Origin: an uncultured Lachnospiraceae bacterium | GTDB taxonomy: Bacteria; Bacillota; Clostridia; Lachnospirales; Lachnospiraceae | Length of the DNA: 50,851 bases | Direction of reading: 5' to 3' | Assembly: GCA_946040795.1 (NCBI GenBank) | Contig: CAMGCK010000005.1 | Coordinates: forward strand, 1 to 50,851 | Translations under genes and position numbers: made by a program | The notes under the pieces: generated by a model | The model's input: only the letters and a program-made list of their open reading frames with translations | Database searches by the model: none | What the model was told of the DNA's origin: nothing | In this document: positions 8,645 to 17,408 of the stretch, in pieces | Layout: the number at the start of each line of letters is the position of its first letter | Numbering within the stretch: position 1 is the stretch's first letter

Positions 8645-8716
8645 ATTTCCGTAAAGCTGAAATGCTTGATGATTTTGTAAGCTGCATTAAGCAGAAATAA
8701 ATAAAAAGGAACAATT

Positions 8717-10588
8717 ATGAGAAAACCTGCGTTATCCGATGAAATCCTGCTGAGCGTGGAAAAGCCGGCGCGGTACATCGGCGGAGAATACAACTCCTAC
8801 AATAAGAATCCAGATGATTATCCGGTCAAAGTCGCGTTCTGTTTCCCGGATGTATATGAGATCGGTACCGCCAACCTCGGCATGCAGATCATTTACGAAC
8901 AGTTCAACCGCCGGGACGATGCCATGTGCGACCGTGTATATTCCCCCTGGTTTGATCTGGATAAGATCATGCGTGAAAAGGATATTCCGCTTTTTGCGGT
9001 GGAATCTCAGCGCCCTGTAAAGGATTTTGATTTTCTGCTGATCACGCTTTCTTATGAAATGTGTTATACAAACGTGCTTCAGGTGCTGGACCTTTCAAAG
9101 ATCCCGCTTCATGCAGTCGATCGTACAGAAGAGCATCCCATCGTCATCGGCGGCGGTGCATGCGCGTATAATCCGGAACCTATTGCGGACTTCTTTGATG
9201 TTTTCTACATGGGCGAGTCTGAGACCCAGTACGATCACATGGTGGAGGTTTATAAGGACTGTCTTGAAAAGAAACTGAGCCGTAAAGAGATCCTGGAGCA
9301 GCTGGCGGAAATTCCCGGCCTGTATGTGCCGCAGTTCTATGAGGTGACTTATCATGAGGACGGCACACTGAAGTCCTTTGAACCGGTTAATCCGCACGCA
9401 AAGGCCCGGATCCGTAAGGAAGCATGCCGTGAGATGACACCGGACCTTCCGTATTCCATTCATCCCATTGTCCCTTATGACCGCGGCATGATGGACCGCG
9501 TGACGATGGAAGCCATGCGCGGCTGCATCCGCGGCTGCCGTTTCTGTCAGGCGGGCATGATCTATCGGCCAACGAGAAACCGTGACTGCGAATATGTGAA
9601 GAAGAGCATCATTGAAATGCTGGAATCCACCGGTTATGACGAGGTTTCTATCAGTTCGTTAAGTACCAGTGATTACACGGACTTCAAGGAGGTCATGGAT
9701 TTCCTGATTCCGTACTGCAGTGAACGGAAGATCAACATCGGCGTTCCGTCGCTTCGTATTGACGCGTTCTCCCTGGAGCTCATGGGAAAGATCCAGGAAG
9801 TTAATAAATCCAGCCTGACCTTTGCGCCGGAGGCCGGTTCTCAGCGCCTCCGCAACATTATCAACAAGGGACTGACGGAAGAGGAGATTTTAAACGGCGC
9901 CAAACAGGCATTTGAAGGCGGCTGGAACAAGGTCAAACTGTATTTCATGCTGGGCCAGCCCTTTGAGACAGAGGACGATGTAAAAGCCATTCCGATCCTT
10001 GCCGATAAGATCGCCCGTGTGTATTATGAAACGGTTCCGAAGGAGCAGCGTCACGGCAAATGCCAGATCCAGTCCTCCACCAGTTTCTTTGTTCCGAAGC
10101 CTTTCACACCGTTCCAGTGGGCTCCCATGTGCGATGCGGAGACCTTCTCCAGGAAGGCTTACCTTGTCAAAGACACGATGCGCGAGCAGCTGAACCGCAA
10201 GTCTCTTTCTTATCATTATCATGAGGAAAAGCAGACAGAACTGGAAGGCGTATTTGCGCGCGGTGACCGCAAGCTTTGCGCAGCCATTGAAGAAGCATAT
10301 AAGCGCGGATGCATTTATGATGCCTGGGGCGAATACATGAAATTTGACATCTGGATGCAGGTGTTTGAAGAAATGGGCATTACGCTGGAGTTCTACAATT
10401 ACAGAGAACGCAGCGTGGATGAGCTGCTTCCCTGGGACTTCATCGACATCGGTGTGACCAAGAATTATCTGAAGCGGGAGTGGGAACGTGCTCGTCAGGG
10501 CATTGTTACCCCGAACTGCCGCGAAAAGTGCTCCGGCTGCGGTGCAGCTGTATTTGGAGGAGGGATCTGCCGTGAAAATAAGAATTAA
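8717..10588 (+). CDS. B12-binding domain/radical SAM protein (TIGR03960 type)
   Basis: The 623-residue product matches the TIGR03960 family of uncharacterised radical SAM proteins. An N-terminal cobalamin-binding-like region (about 25-180) is followed by a radical SAM domain with Cys270, Cys274 and Cys277 in the motif CIRGCRFC that bind the [4Fe-4S] cluster. A Cys-rich end (NCREKCSGCGA) follows. The gene is followed, with a 17-nt overlap, by its usual partner of the DUF2344/TIGR03936 family, and then by rplU. This order is typical of Clostridia. A role in RNA or ribosome modification is suggested only by the neighbours; no reaction is known to me. Confidence 0.9.
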   Translation: MRKPALSDEILLSVEKPARYIGGEYNSYNKNPDDYPVKVAFCFPDVYEIGTANLGMQIIYEQFNRRDDAMCDRVYSPWFDLDKIMREKDIPLFAVESQRPVKDFDFLLITLSYEMCYTNVLQVLDLSKIPLHAVDRTEEHPIVIGGGACAYNPEPIADFFDVFYMGESETQYDHMVEVYKDCLEKKLSRKEILEQLAEIPGLYVPQFYEVTYHEDGTLKSFEPVNPHAKARIRKEACREMTPDLPYSIHPIVPYDRGMMDRVTMEAMRGCIRGCRFCQAGMIYRPTRNRDCEYVKKSIIEMLESTGYDEVSISSLSTSDYTDFKEVMDFLIPYCSERKINIGVPSLRIDAFSLELMGKIQEVNKSSLTFAPEAGSQRLRNIINKGLTEEEILNGAKQAFEGGWNKVKLYFMLGQPFETEDDVKAIPILADKIARVYYETVPKEQRHGKCQIQSSTSFFVPKPFTPFQWAPMCDAETFSRKAYLVKDTMREQLNRKSLSYHYHEEKQTELEGVFARGDRKLCAAIEEAYKRGCIYDAWGEYMKFDIWMQVFEEMGITLEFYNYRERSVDELLPWDFIDIGVTKNYLKREWERARQGIVTPNCREKCSGCGAAVFGGGICRENKN

Positions 10589-11267
10589 ATTTCAGAAGCA
10601 GGGTGCCCTCAAATTCATCGGACACCTGGATGTCATGCGTTATTTCCAGAAGATGAACCGGAGAGCCAAACTGGATGTCCGGTATACGGAAGGCTTTTCT
10701 CCGCATCAGGAAATGAGCCTGGCGAATCCTTTAAGTCTCGGCATGACCTCTTCATCGGAGTATGCGGATATTGAATTTTTGTCCTGGCCCTCCAGACAGG
10801 AGCTCATCGACCGGCTGAATGCAGTCAATGTTCCCGAACTTTGGGTCCTGGATGCGCGTATGCTTCCTGAAAAGGCCAAGAATGCCATGAGCATTACGGT
10901 AGCTGCGGATTATACGCTGAAGTTCCGTGAGGGATACAAACCGGAAGACATTGATGCCTGGTATGAAAAGTTTTTTGAGTATACCGCGCAGCCGGAGATC
11001 ATCGTGACCAAGCAGACCAAAACCAATTCCGTTGAAGTCGATCTGAAAGCGCAGATCCACGAACTGGAACGCCGCGGAAATGATCTGTTCATGAAGATCG
11101 ATACCGGTTCGCATTCCAACCTGAAGCCGGAGCTTCTTCTTTCATCGTTCTATGCGTCCATGGGGCAGGAGTTCAATGAGCTTATGTTTGAAATGAACCG
11201 CGATGAACTTTATGGCGAAGAGGACGGCAAGCTGAAGGCGCTTCTGGATTACGGATACGATTTCTGA
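10572..11267 (+). CDS. DUF2344 / TIGR03936 family protein
   Basis: The 231-residue product begins MKIRIKFQKQG and contains GHLDVMRYFQK and YTEGFSPHQEMSLANPLSLG, hallmarks of the DUF2344 family. The GTG start at 10572 lies inside the end of the radical SAM gene. It is preceded by GGAGGAGGG at good spacing, so translation is probably coupled. In other bacteria this domain can be fused to the C-terminus of the radical SAM partner, which supports a shared task. The biochemical function is unknown. It precedes the ribosomal protein operon but is separated from it by the rplU promoter. Confidence 0.88.
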   Translation: MKIRIKFQKQGALKFIGHLDVMRYFQKMNRRAKLDVRYTEGFSPHQEMSLANPLSLGMTSSSEYADIEFLSWPSRQELIDRLNAVNVPELWVLDARMLPEKAKNAMSITVAADYTLKFREGYKPEDIDAWYEKFFEYTAQPEIIVTKQTKTNSVEVDLKAQIHELERRGNDLFMKIDTGSHSNLKPELLLSSFYASMGQEFNELMFEMNRDELYGEEDGKLKALLDYGYDF

Positions 11268-11306
11268 GATACACACGGAAACGTTGAAAAATCTTGGAAT
11301 TATCAC

Positions 11307-11335
11307 TTGACATTTGTCAGGTGATGGGGTATCAT
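11307..11335 (+). promoter_or_regulatory. rplU operon promoter
   Basis: A perfect TTGACA at 11307-11312, a 17-bp spacer and TATCAT at 11330-11335. Transcription is expected to start near 11342. Confidence 0.85.
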
Positions 11336-11341
11336 ATTTGG

Positions 11342-11412
11342 GTATGCCGCTCAGTGGGGTTACAAGTGCATTCGTGCCACCGAAGCTGGCGAGTAATGAT
11401 ACAAAGGAGGTC
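11342..11412 (+). ncRNA. Candidate L21 leader (rplU 5' UTR element)
   Basis: The 5' UTR between the promoter and the AAAGGAGG ribosome site can fold: GTAT near 11342 pairs with ATAC near 11398, enclosing GTGG with CCAC and a small GCA-TTC-GTGC hairpin. Firmicute rplU genes commonly carry a short conserved L21 leader thought to serve autoregulation. The assignment rests on position and foldability, not on a covariance search. Confidence 0.55.
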
Positions 11413-11418
11413 CTTATT

Positions 11419-11727
11419 ATGTACGCTATTATTGCAACAGGCGGAAAGCAGTACAAGGTTGAAGAGGGCGATATCATTAGAGTAGAAAAGTTAGAAGTCG
11501 AAGCAGGCTCTAAGGTCACTTTTGATCAGGTCTTAGTTGTTAATGACGGCGCTCTCAAGGTCGGTACTCCGGTTGTAGCCGGTGCTACTGTTGAAGCAGA
11601 AGTTATCGAAAACGGCCGTGGTAAGAAGGTTATTGTCTACAAGTACAAGAGAAAAACCGGTTACCACAAGAAGAACGGTCACAGACAGGCTTACACCGCA
11701 GTTAAGATTGAGAAGATCAACGCTTAA
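11419..11727 (+). CDS. rplU: 50S ribosomal protein L21
   Basis: The 102-residue product has the normal length and the L21 pattern: [18 protein letters not shown] at the start, and [17 protein letters not shown] near the end. It binds 23S rRNA in the large subunit. ATG 11419 has the strong AAAGGAGG site. The frame upstream is open but lies in the leader and is not translated in known homologues. It is the first gene of the L21-Prp-L27 operon that continues into obgE and downstream genes. Confidence 0.97.
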   Translation: MYAIIATGGKQYKVEEGDIIRVEKLEVEAGSKVTFDQVLVVNDGALKVGTPVVAGATVEAEVIENGRGKKVIVYKYKRKTGYHKKNGHRQAYTAVKIEKINA

Positions 11728-11730
11728 TTT

Positions 11731-12054
11731 ATGATGCAGGTAACTGTTTACAAGGACGCGGAAGGGACTTACGGTTTTCAGGTTTCGGGACACAGCGGAT
11801 ACGCTGAAAGCGGTTCGGACATCGTCTGCAGCGCAGTCTCGGCACTGACAACAAATACAGTCAATTCCATTGAAACCTTTACGGATGATGTGGTGAAAAC
11901 AATTGCAGTCAACGAAGAAGAGGGTTTCTTACATTACGAACTGGAAACAGTATCGGACGCGTCCCGGCTTCTGTTGGATTCACTCGTTCTCGGACTCGAG
12001 AGCATTGAAGGATCCTACGGTCAATTTTTGAAGATCAGATTAGAGGAGGATTAA
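11731..12054 (+). CDS. prp: Ribosomal-processing cysteine protease Prp
   Basis: The 107-residue product has His21 (GHSGYAESG) and Cys33 (DIVCSAVSAL), the catalytic dyad of Prp (formerly YsxB), at almost the positions known in Staphylococcus. Prp removes the N-terminal extension of L27 so that L27 can reach the peptidyl transferase centre. The gene sits in its standard place between rplU and rpmA, 3 nt after rplU and 3 nt before rpmA, suggesting coupled translation. The start could be either of two adjacent ATG codons (11731 or 11734). Confidence 0.95.
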   Translation: MMQVTVYKDAEGTYGFQVSGHSGYAESGSDIVCSAVSALTTNTVNSIETFTDDVVKTIAVNEEEGFLHYELETVSDASRLLLDSLVLGLESIEGSYGQFLKIRLEED

Positions 12055-12057
12055 GTC

Positions 12058-12345
12058 ATGTTACAGATGAATCTTCAGTTATTCGCTCATAAGAAGGGTG
12101 TTGGTTCTACCAAGAACGGCCGTGACTCTGAGGCGAAGAGACTTGGTGCGAAGAGAGCTGACGGTCAGTTTGTTAAGGCTGGCAACGTGCTTTACAAGCA
12201 GCGCGGAACTCACATTCATCCCGGTAAGAACGTTGGTTTAGGCGGTGATGATACACTGTTCGCTTTAAAGGACGGTATTGTTCGTTTCGAGCGCCTTGGC
12301 AGAGACAAAAAGCAGTGTTCTGTTTACGAAGTCGAAGCTGAGTAA
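12058..12345 (+). CDS. rpmA: 50S ribosomal protein L27 with Prp-cleaved N-terminal extension
   Basis: The 95-residue product starts MLQMNLQLF followed by [15 protein letters not shown]. The first nine residues form the firmicute Prp recognition sequence, so cleavage after Phe9 should expose Ala10, the mature N-terminus near the peptidyl transferase centre. The rest has the L27 signature [27 protein letters not shown]. The start ATG 12058 follows TTAGAGGAGG. The adjacent prp gene supports the maturation route. A hairpin with a T-run follows. Confidence 0.97.
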   Translation: MLQMNLQLFAHKKGVGSTKNGRDSEAKRLGAKRADGQFVKAGNVLYKQRGTHIHPGKNVGLGGDDTLFALKDGIVRFERLGRDKKQCSVYEVEAE

Positions 12346-12359
12346 AGAGTAATTTTTCG

Positions 12360-12390
12360 CAGGGCCTCTTTTTCAAGGGGCCCTGTTTTT
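12360..12390 (+). terminator. Terminator/attenuator between rpmA and obgE
   Basis: CAGGGCC and GGGCCCTG arms around a short loop, followed by TTTTTG. The genes after it continue on the same strand with close spacing, so it probably reduces rather than stops transcription into obgE. That would yield more ribosomal protein mRNA than GTPase mRNA. Confidence 0.75.
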
Positions 12391-12453
12391 GTAAGCCGCT
12401 ATGAGGAAAATTCTGCGGCATTCGGTATATGTTGTTTATGAAAGGAGGCAGCA

Positions 12454-13740
12454 ATGTTTGCAGATCGTGCTCGTATATTTATTCGTTCCGGTAAAGGCGG
12501 CGATGGCCATGTTTCTTTCCGGAGAGAAAAATTTGTCAACAACGGCGGTCCGGACGGCGGCGACGGCGGTCGCGGCGGCGATGTCATTTTCCAGGTGGAA
12601 AAGGGCTTGAATACGCTGGGCGATTTCCGTTATCAGCGTAAATACTGCGCAACGGACGGTGAGCAGGGCGGAAAGAGACGCTGCCACGGCAAGGACGGTG
12701 AAGATCTGATCGTAAAGGTTCCGGAAGGCACTATTATTCGTGATGAAGCCAGCGGCAAGATCATTGCCGACATGTCCGGTGATAATCAGCGTCAGGTGAT
12801 CCTGCAGGGTGGGAAAGGCGGCATCGGCAACATGCACTATGCGACCTCTACGATGCAGGTCCCCAAGTATGCAAAGCCGGGTCAGCCGGCGCAGGAACTC
12901 TGGGTCAATCTGGAACTGAAGTGCATTGCGGATGTGGGTCTTATCGGCTTTCCGAGTGTCGGCAAGTCTACGCTGATCTCAGCGGTATCCAACGCACGCC
13001 CCAAGATCGCCGAATATCATTTCACCACGCTGAACCCGGTGCTGGGTGTTGTGGATTTTGAAGGCGGCGGTTTTGTTATGGCGGATATTCCCGGCTTGAT
13101 TGAAGGCGCGTCAGAGGGCGTTGGTCTTGGTCATGAATTTTTGCGTCATGTGGAACGCTGCAAGCTTCTTCTTCACGTCGTGGATGCTGCGTCTACAGAA
13201 GGTCGCGACCCGGTGGAGGACATTAGGACCATCAACGCGGAGCTTATGAAGTTCAGCGAGAAACTGGCGGAGAAGCCGCAGATCATCGTCTGCAATAAAT
13301 GTGATGCCATCGTTACGGAGGACGGAGAAGAGGACCCGGTTGAGCGGATCCGCCGTGAATTTGAATCGGAGGATGTTCCGGTATTCAAGATCTCAGCGGC
13401 TGCAAACATGGGTCTGAAGGAACTTCTGTATTACATTCAGTCCCGTCTGAATGAGATGCCCAAGGAAGTCACGGTTTATGAGCCGGAGTTTGAATATGCA
13501 TTCGATGCCAACGCCGAACTCCCGTATACCGTGGAGAATCCGGAAAAGGGACTCTTTGTGGTCGAAGGTCCGCGCATCGAAAAGATGCTGGGCTATACGA
13601 ACCTGGATTCGGAAAAGGGCTTCCAGTTCTTCCAGCGTTTCTTAAAAGATACCGGTATTCTGGATGATCTGGAAGAAGCCGGCATCGAAGAAGGCGATAC
13701 CGTTCAGATGTACGGTCACGCTTTTGATTACTACAAATAA
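12454..13740 (+). CDS. obgE: GTPase Obg (ObgE/CgtA)
   Basis: The 428-residue product has the glycine-rich Obg fold at about 1-158 (SGKGGDGHVSFRREKF). The GTPase domain at about 159-335 has P-loop GFPSVGKST, switch region TLNPVLG, DIPG and NKCD. A C-terminal OCT domain covers about 350-428. Obg is an essential GTPase that binds the 50S subunit and links late ribosome assembly to the stringent response. ATG 12454 has AAGGAGG. The OCT domain is typical of Firmicutes. The gene follows L27 as in most bacteria. Confidence 0.97.
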   Translation: MFADRARIFIRSGKGGDGHVSFRREKFVNNGGPDGGDGGRGGDVIFQVEKGLNTLGDFRYQRKYCATDGEQGGKRRCHGKDGEDLIVKVPEGTIIRDEASGKIIADMSGDNQRQVILQGGKGGIGNMHYATSTMQVPKYAKPGQPAQELWVNLELKCIADVGLIGFPSVGKSTLISAVSNARPKIAEYHFTTLNPVLGVVDFEGGGFVMADIPGLIEGASEGVGLGHEFLRHVERCKLLLHVVDAASTEGRDPVEDIRTINAELMKFSEKLAEKPQIIVCNKCDAIVTEDGEEDPVERIRREFESEDVPVFKISAAANMGLKELLYYIQSRLNEMPKEVTVYEPEFEYAFDANAELPYTVENPEKGLFVVEGPRIEKMLGYTNLDSEKGFQFFQRFLKDTGILDDLEEAGIEEGDTVQMYGHAFDYYK

Positions 13741-13754
13741 TTCGGAGGTTCGTC

Positions 13755-14051
13755 ATGACGAGCAAACAGCGTGCATATTTAAAAGGCCTTGCCATGAATC
13801 TGAATCCGGTCATCAATGTCGGTAAAGACATTGTGACGCCGGGACTTACCGAGGCTGTCATCGAGGCCATTGAGGCCAATGAGCTGATCAAGATCGGCGT
13901 TCTTAAAAACTGCATGGACGATCCCCGTTCTATCGCAGAGGTCCTTGCTGACCGCGCGCATGCGGAAGTTGTGCAGGTCATCGGCAAGAAAATCGTACTC
14001 TACAAGCCTGCCAAGAAGCCGGAAGACCGTAAGATCGTTCTTCCCAGATGA
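13755..14051 (+). CDS. yhbY: YhbY family (CRM domain) RNA-binding protein
   Basis: The 98-residue product begins MTSKQRAYLKGLAMNLNPV and has the CRM pattern with VGKDIVTPGL and ELIKIGVLKN. The CRM fold binds RNA, and YhbY associates with pre-50S particles in E. coli. It starts 14 nt after obgE with a GGAGG site and overlaps nadD by 4 nt. Position between obgE and nadD is conserved in Firmicutes and fits a role in ribosome maturation. Confidence 0.93.
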   Translation: MTSKQRAYLKGLAMNLNPVINVGKDIVTPGLTEAVIEAIEANELIKIGVLKNCMDDPRSIAEVLADRAHAEVVQVIGKKIVLYKPAKKPEDRKIVLPR

Positions 14052-14668
14052 TCATGAAAAAGATCGGTATCCTGGGCGGCACTTTTGATCCGGTGCATGC
14101 CGGGCACATTCGTGTTGCGGAAGAAGCGATGCAGGCACTGGCTCTGGATGAAGTCATTTTTATGGTTTCGGGTACTCCGCATTATAAAGTCGGCATGCGC
14201 AAGGTGTCTTCAAAAGAAGACCGTCTTGCCATGACGGAACTTGCGATCAAGGATCATCCGGCTTTTTCTGTCTCCGATCTGGAATGCAGAAGAGAAGGAA
14301 ACACCTATACTGCGGATACACTGCAAGAACTGAAAAAGCAGATGCCGGAAAATGAGTATTATCTTCTCATTGGCGCCGACGCGTTCTTCCACATGATTCA
14401 CTGGTACCGTATTGAAGCTGTTATGGCGAATGCGATCGTGGCAGTTGTCATGCGTGGGAAGGAACTGAACTCCGAACAGGCGGCATCCGTTCAAAAGGAG
14501 CTTATTGACAAGTACGGGGGTATGGTCGTATCATTTGAAATGAAGCCGATGGAGGTGTCATCGACCGAAGTTCGCGAAAAGATCCGCACAGGCGGTGATG
14601 TTCACGGACTTGTAACAGAAGACGTGGAAGCTTATATTCAAAAACGGAGTCTGTACAGGGAGGTCTGA
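14048..14668 (+). CDS. nadD: Nicotinate-nucleotide adenylyltransferase
   Basis: The 206-residue product has the nucleotidyltransferase signature GGTFDPVHAGH near the N-terminus and SSTEVREKI near the C-terminus. It transfers AMP from ATP to nicotinate mononucleotide in NAD synthesis. The start ATG 14048 overlaps the yhbY stop (ATGA). A second in-frame ATG at 14054 fits family starts (MKKIGILGG) equally well. It is immediately followed by yqeK, its constant neighbour in Firmicutes. Confidence 0.95.
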   Translation: MIMKKIGILGGTFDPVHAGHIRVAEEAMQALALDEVIFMVSGTPHYKVGMRKVSSKEDRLAMTELAIKDHPAFSVSDLECRREGNTYTADTLQELKKQMPENEYYLLIGADAFFHMIHWYRIEAVMANAIVAVVMRGKELNSEQAASVQKELIDKYGGMVVSFEMKPMEVSSTEVREKIRTGGDVHGLVTEDVEAYIQKRSLYREV

Positions 14669-15256
14669 ATGATTCGGGATGAAAAGTATCTTGAAATCAA
14701 GAGAGCGATAAAGAAAACGCTGGACAAGGAACGCTATCAGCATACGCTTGGTGTTGCTTATACTGCGGCGAGTCTTGCCATGCGTTATGGAGAAGATCTG
14801 GATCGCGCGTTTATTGCGGGAATTCTTCATGACTGTGCGAAGAACATCGCACCCGCTGAGCGTATCGCAAAGTGCGAAAAATGGGGCATTAAGATGACCG
14901 ATGTGGAACGGCGCAATACCGCGCTTCTGCATGCCAAAATGGGGGCGTTCCTGGCCAAGGAACAGTACGGTATTAACGATCCGGATATTCTTTCTGCGGT
15001 TGCGTACCATACCACGGGGCGTCCGGCAATGACGCTTCTTGAAAAGATCATTTATGTGGCGGATTATATTGAACCGAACCGCGATCGGGCTCCGAATCTG
15101 AAAGAGATTCGAAGCACCGCGTTTGAAGACATTGACCGCGCGGTATATGAGATCTCACGGGATACCATCGAATTCGTATCCAAGAAAGACCTTGCGGATA
15201 TTGATCCCACTTCCAAGGCGGTTTACGAGTATTACAAAAATCTTCACATTACCTAA
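14669..15256 (+). CDS. yqeK: HD-domain protein YqeK, symmetrical diadenosine tetraphosphatase
   Basis: The 195-residue product has an HD phosphohydrolase domain: a first His in YQHTLGV, then GILHDCAKN, HAKMGA and AYHTTGRP, followed by VADYIEPNR. YqeK proteins hydrolyse Ap4A to two ADP in Firmicutes lacking ApaH. The ATG directly follows the nadD stop codon, preceded by GGGAGG. Its place between nadD and rsfS is conserved. Confidence 0.93.
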   Translation: MIRDEKYLEIKRAIKKTLDKERYQHTLGVAYTAASLAMRYGEDLDRAFIAGILHDCAKNIAPAERIAKCEKWGIKMTDVERRNTALLHAKMGAFLAKEQYGINDPDILSAVAYHTTGRPAMTLLEKIIYVADYIEPNRDRAPNLKEIRSTAFEDIDRAVYEISRDTIEFVSKKDLADIDPTSKAVYEYYKNLHIT

Positions 15257-15271
15257 GCATACGGAGGAGAC

Positions 15272-15628
15272 ATGGAGATCGAACAGGTAAAAGAAAAAGT
15301 CAAGCTGGCGTATAAGGCGCTGGACGATAAAAAGGCGAAGGATATCACAGTGCTGGATATCAGCCGGGTCACGGTGGTTGCAGATTACTTCATCATTGCA
15401 AGTGCGGAGAACAGCCGTCAGATCGGCGCTCTTGCAGACAATGTGGATGAGGTTCTGGGCCGTGCGGGTTATGAGCACCGCGCAGTGGAAGGCTACGATT
15501 CCGGAAGCTGGATCCTGATGGATTACAACGATATCATTGTACATATTTTCAACAAAGAAGACCGCATGTTTTATGATCTTGAAAGAATCTGGCGCGACGG
15601 AAAACGTGTGGACGTAAAGGAACTTTGA
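15272..15628 (+). CDS. rsfS: Ribosomal silencing factor RsfS
   Basis: The 118-residue product has the RsfS/Iojap pattern: AYKALDDKKAKDITVLD, VADYFIIASAENSRQI, and EGYDSGSWILMDYNDIIVHIF. RsfS binds L14 on the 50S subunit and blocks joining to 30S under starvation. It has a CGGAGGAG ribosome site and ends the conserved part of the operon. A membrane protein gene follows after 26 nt. Confidence 0.95.
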   Translation: MEIEQVKEKVKLAYKALDDKKAKDITVLDISRVTVVADYFIIASAENSRQIGALADNVDEVLGRAGYEHRAVEGYDSGSWILMDYNDIIVHIFNKEDRMFYDLERIWRDGKRVDVKEL

Positions 15629-15654
15629 GCTTTGGCTTTTTTTAAGGAGTTTTT

Positions 15655-16283
15655 ATGTCAGTTTCCATGGCTGTTGCGGACTTTGTTCCGGTTGTCATAT
15701 TTCTATTCACTTCCATGGTCCTTAGGAAGGAGTATTATGGCAGGATGGGGCGCAGCATGTATACCCTGTTTGCTGCCGGTACTGTCATGATCTTTATGGC
15801 GGGCGCGCTGAAAGCTTCCTGGAAGCTTCTCTATGCAGCAGGTATCATGGATTTTGACAAACTGAATCAGATGTTTTTCCCGGTTCAGTCCATCGGCTTC
15901 ATTCTGGCCGGAGCGTCCCTTCTTCTGACGATGCTTTTCAAGCGCAGAAAAAAGTGCCTGTGTATTCAGCAGCCGTTGTTCCGATGGTATTTTCCGGAAC
16001 CATGGTTTTTGTGGTACTCATGATCCTCGGTCTTATGGGCTTAGTGGGCGGTCTTATGATTGATGCTTCCAGAAAGAAAAAGCCTGCGGCGATCCTGCTC
16101 TTTGGGATTGCGTTTGTGATGCTTCTCTGCATGGGATATCTGGCATCAAAGGATTTTTCCAAAGCGTTCATGAACTGGCTCGCGGAGATCATCAATATCA
16201 TCGGACAGTTAAGCCTGTTTGTCGGCTCGGTCATGATCGTTTCCGATAAGAAGCGGACACAGCAAGCGGAAGAAAAGGCTTGA
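15655..16283 (+). CDS. Polytopic membrane protein read in two frames joined at A-AAA-AAG
   Basis: No family was recognised. ATG 15655 (AAGGAG site) opens a frame that ends at 16023. The -1 frame, open from before 15954 to the stop at 16283, continues with three more hydrophobic segments. Joined at the run of six A at 15948-15953, the two give a coherent protein of about 209 residues with six membrane segments and basic loops, including KRRKK at the joint and a KDDK-like basic tail. The heptamer AAAAAAG (15948-15954) is in the correct phase for a -1 slip. Without the shift the product is 122 residues with an unrelated tail. The second half has no ribosome site of its own. It may be a real indel, a base-calling error in the A-run, or programmed frameshifting. 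Confidence 0.65.
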
Positions 16284-16290
16284 TGAAAAC

Positions 16291-16336
16291 AAAAAAGGGA
16301 CTGTGCGATGCAAAAGCATCGGCAGTCCCTCGTTTA
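16291..16336. terminator. Bidirectional terminator between convergent genes
   Basis: AGGGACTG...GATGC, an AAAA loop, GCATC...CAGTCCCT, with a run of A on the left and T-rich sequence on the right. It lies between the 3' ends of the membrane protein gene (plus) and the lysophospholipase gene (minus), so it can serve both. Confidence 0.85.
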
Positions 16337-16342
16337 TTTTCA

Positions 16343-17266
16343 TTACATATGTGCATTGATCCACGTCAGAATGTCTTCATAGACCACATCGCGGTCCACT
16401 TCATTCAGGATCTCGTGCCGGTCATCCGGATAAAGACGGATCGTAACATCGTGGATCCCGTAACGGTCATAGACCGCTTTGACCTTCGGACATGCGGCTT
16501 TTCCGCCGACCGGATCTTTTTCACCGGAAGTGATCAGAAGTGCCAGTGAGGACGGAAGATCTTCAAAACAGTCTTCCTTGGCCACAAGGCCGATTACTTT
16601 AAAGAAATCCTTATAAGCGGAAGCGGTAAACATATAACCGCAGAGCGGATCTGCCTGATAGCGGTCAACATTTTCTGTATTACGGGACAGCCAGTCGTTT
16701 GGCGTACGCGCAGGCTCGAAGGCCTTGTTGTTGCCGCCGAGGGCAAGCCCCGTCAGAAGCTTGCTGCGGTAGAACGGGCCGCGGAAAAGTGCAGTGAGCA
16801 CGGAGAGGAAATGACCGAGCCCGGCAAGTCCTGCGGGGACAAAACCGGTACCCATAATGATGGCGCCGTTTACGGAAGAAGCATGAAGCGCAAGATAGCG
16901 GCGGGTCATAAAAGAACCCATGCTGTGTCCCAGAATAAACAGGCGCTTTTCAGGCCAGCGCATGTGTGCCTCCTGGGTGATCTTGAAAATGTCCTCGATC
17001 ACGATCGCGTGTCCGTTTTTGTCGCAGAAGAAGCCCAGCTTGTCGGAGTCTGTTACAGAACGGCCGTGGCCCAGATGGTCGTGTCCAATGACGGCAAAAC
17101 CGTGATCGGCCATGAAAACGGCAAAGTCGTGATAGCGGTCGATGTACTCCACCATACCGTGTGTCAGCTGCAGCACACCGCGAATCTCCGTTTCGGGAAT
17201 CCAGGCAATCACATGCAGATCGGTCTTATTATCGTTGGATTTCAGAAAAAACTCTTCTTTTTTCAT
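16343..17266 (-). CDS. Alpha/beta hydrolase, monoacylglycerol lipase/lysophospholipase-like
   Basis: The 307-residue product is an alpha/beta hydrolase with an early LTHGMVEYIDRY stretch, GHDHLGHGRS, and the nucleophile elbow GHSMGS (Ser115). It ends with a DDRHEILNE motif supplying the catalytic His. These features match the serine aminopeptidase S33/Hydrolase_4 group, often annotated as lysophospholipase or monoacylglycerol lipase. There is no signal peptide, so it should act in the cytoplasm on lipid-like esters. The substrate is inferred. The gene is transcribed alone, divergent from the following membrane protein gene. Confidence 0.88.
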   Translation of the reverse strand: MKKEEFFLKSNDNKTDLHVIAWIPETEIRGVLQLTHGMVEYIDRYHDFAVFMADHGFAVIGHDHLGHGRSVTDSDKLGFFCDKNGHAIVIEDIFKITQEAHMRWPEKRLFILGHSMGSFMTRRYLALHASSVNGAIIMGTGFVPAGLAGLGHFLSVLTALFRGPFYRSKLLTGLALGGNNKAFEPARTPNDWLSRNTENVDRYQADPLCGYMFTASAYKDFFKVIGLVAKEDCFEDLPSSLALLITSGEKDPVGGKAACPKVKAVYDRYGIHDVTIRLYPDDRHEILNEVDRDVVYEDILTWINAHM

Positions 17267-17295
17267 GGATGTCGTGATAAGTCCTTTCCTTTTTG

Positions 17296-17340
17296 ATATA
17301 ATAATTGTATCATATCTTTGCTGAAACGCAATCGCTTTAT
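17296..17340 (-). promoter_or_regulatory. Candidate promoter of the lysophospholipase gene
   Basis: On the minus strand TTGCGT, a 16-bp spacer and TACAAT lie about 45-70 nt upstream of the start codon, in an AT-rich divergent intergenic region. Confidence 0.45.
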
Positions 17341-17408
17341 TGGACGGAAAACGGAATGACTTTATGGTTTATTGGCGCGTTTGCGGCTTATATGGTAAAA
17401 GGAGTTTT

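Noticed and set aside
11314..11418. Upstream extension of rplU
   Set aside because: The extra codons fall in the promoter and leader. L21 proteins start at MYAI, directly after AAAGGAGG.
16811..17296. Plus-strand frame opposite the lysophospholipase gene
   Set aside because: The minus-strand alpha/beta hydrolase has all catalytic motifs. The plus frame has none.
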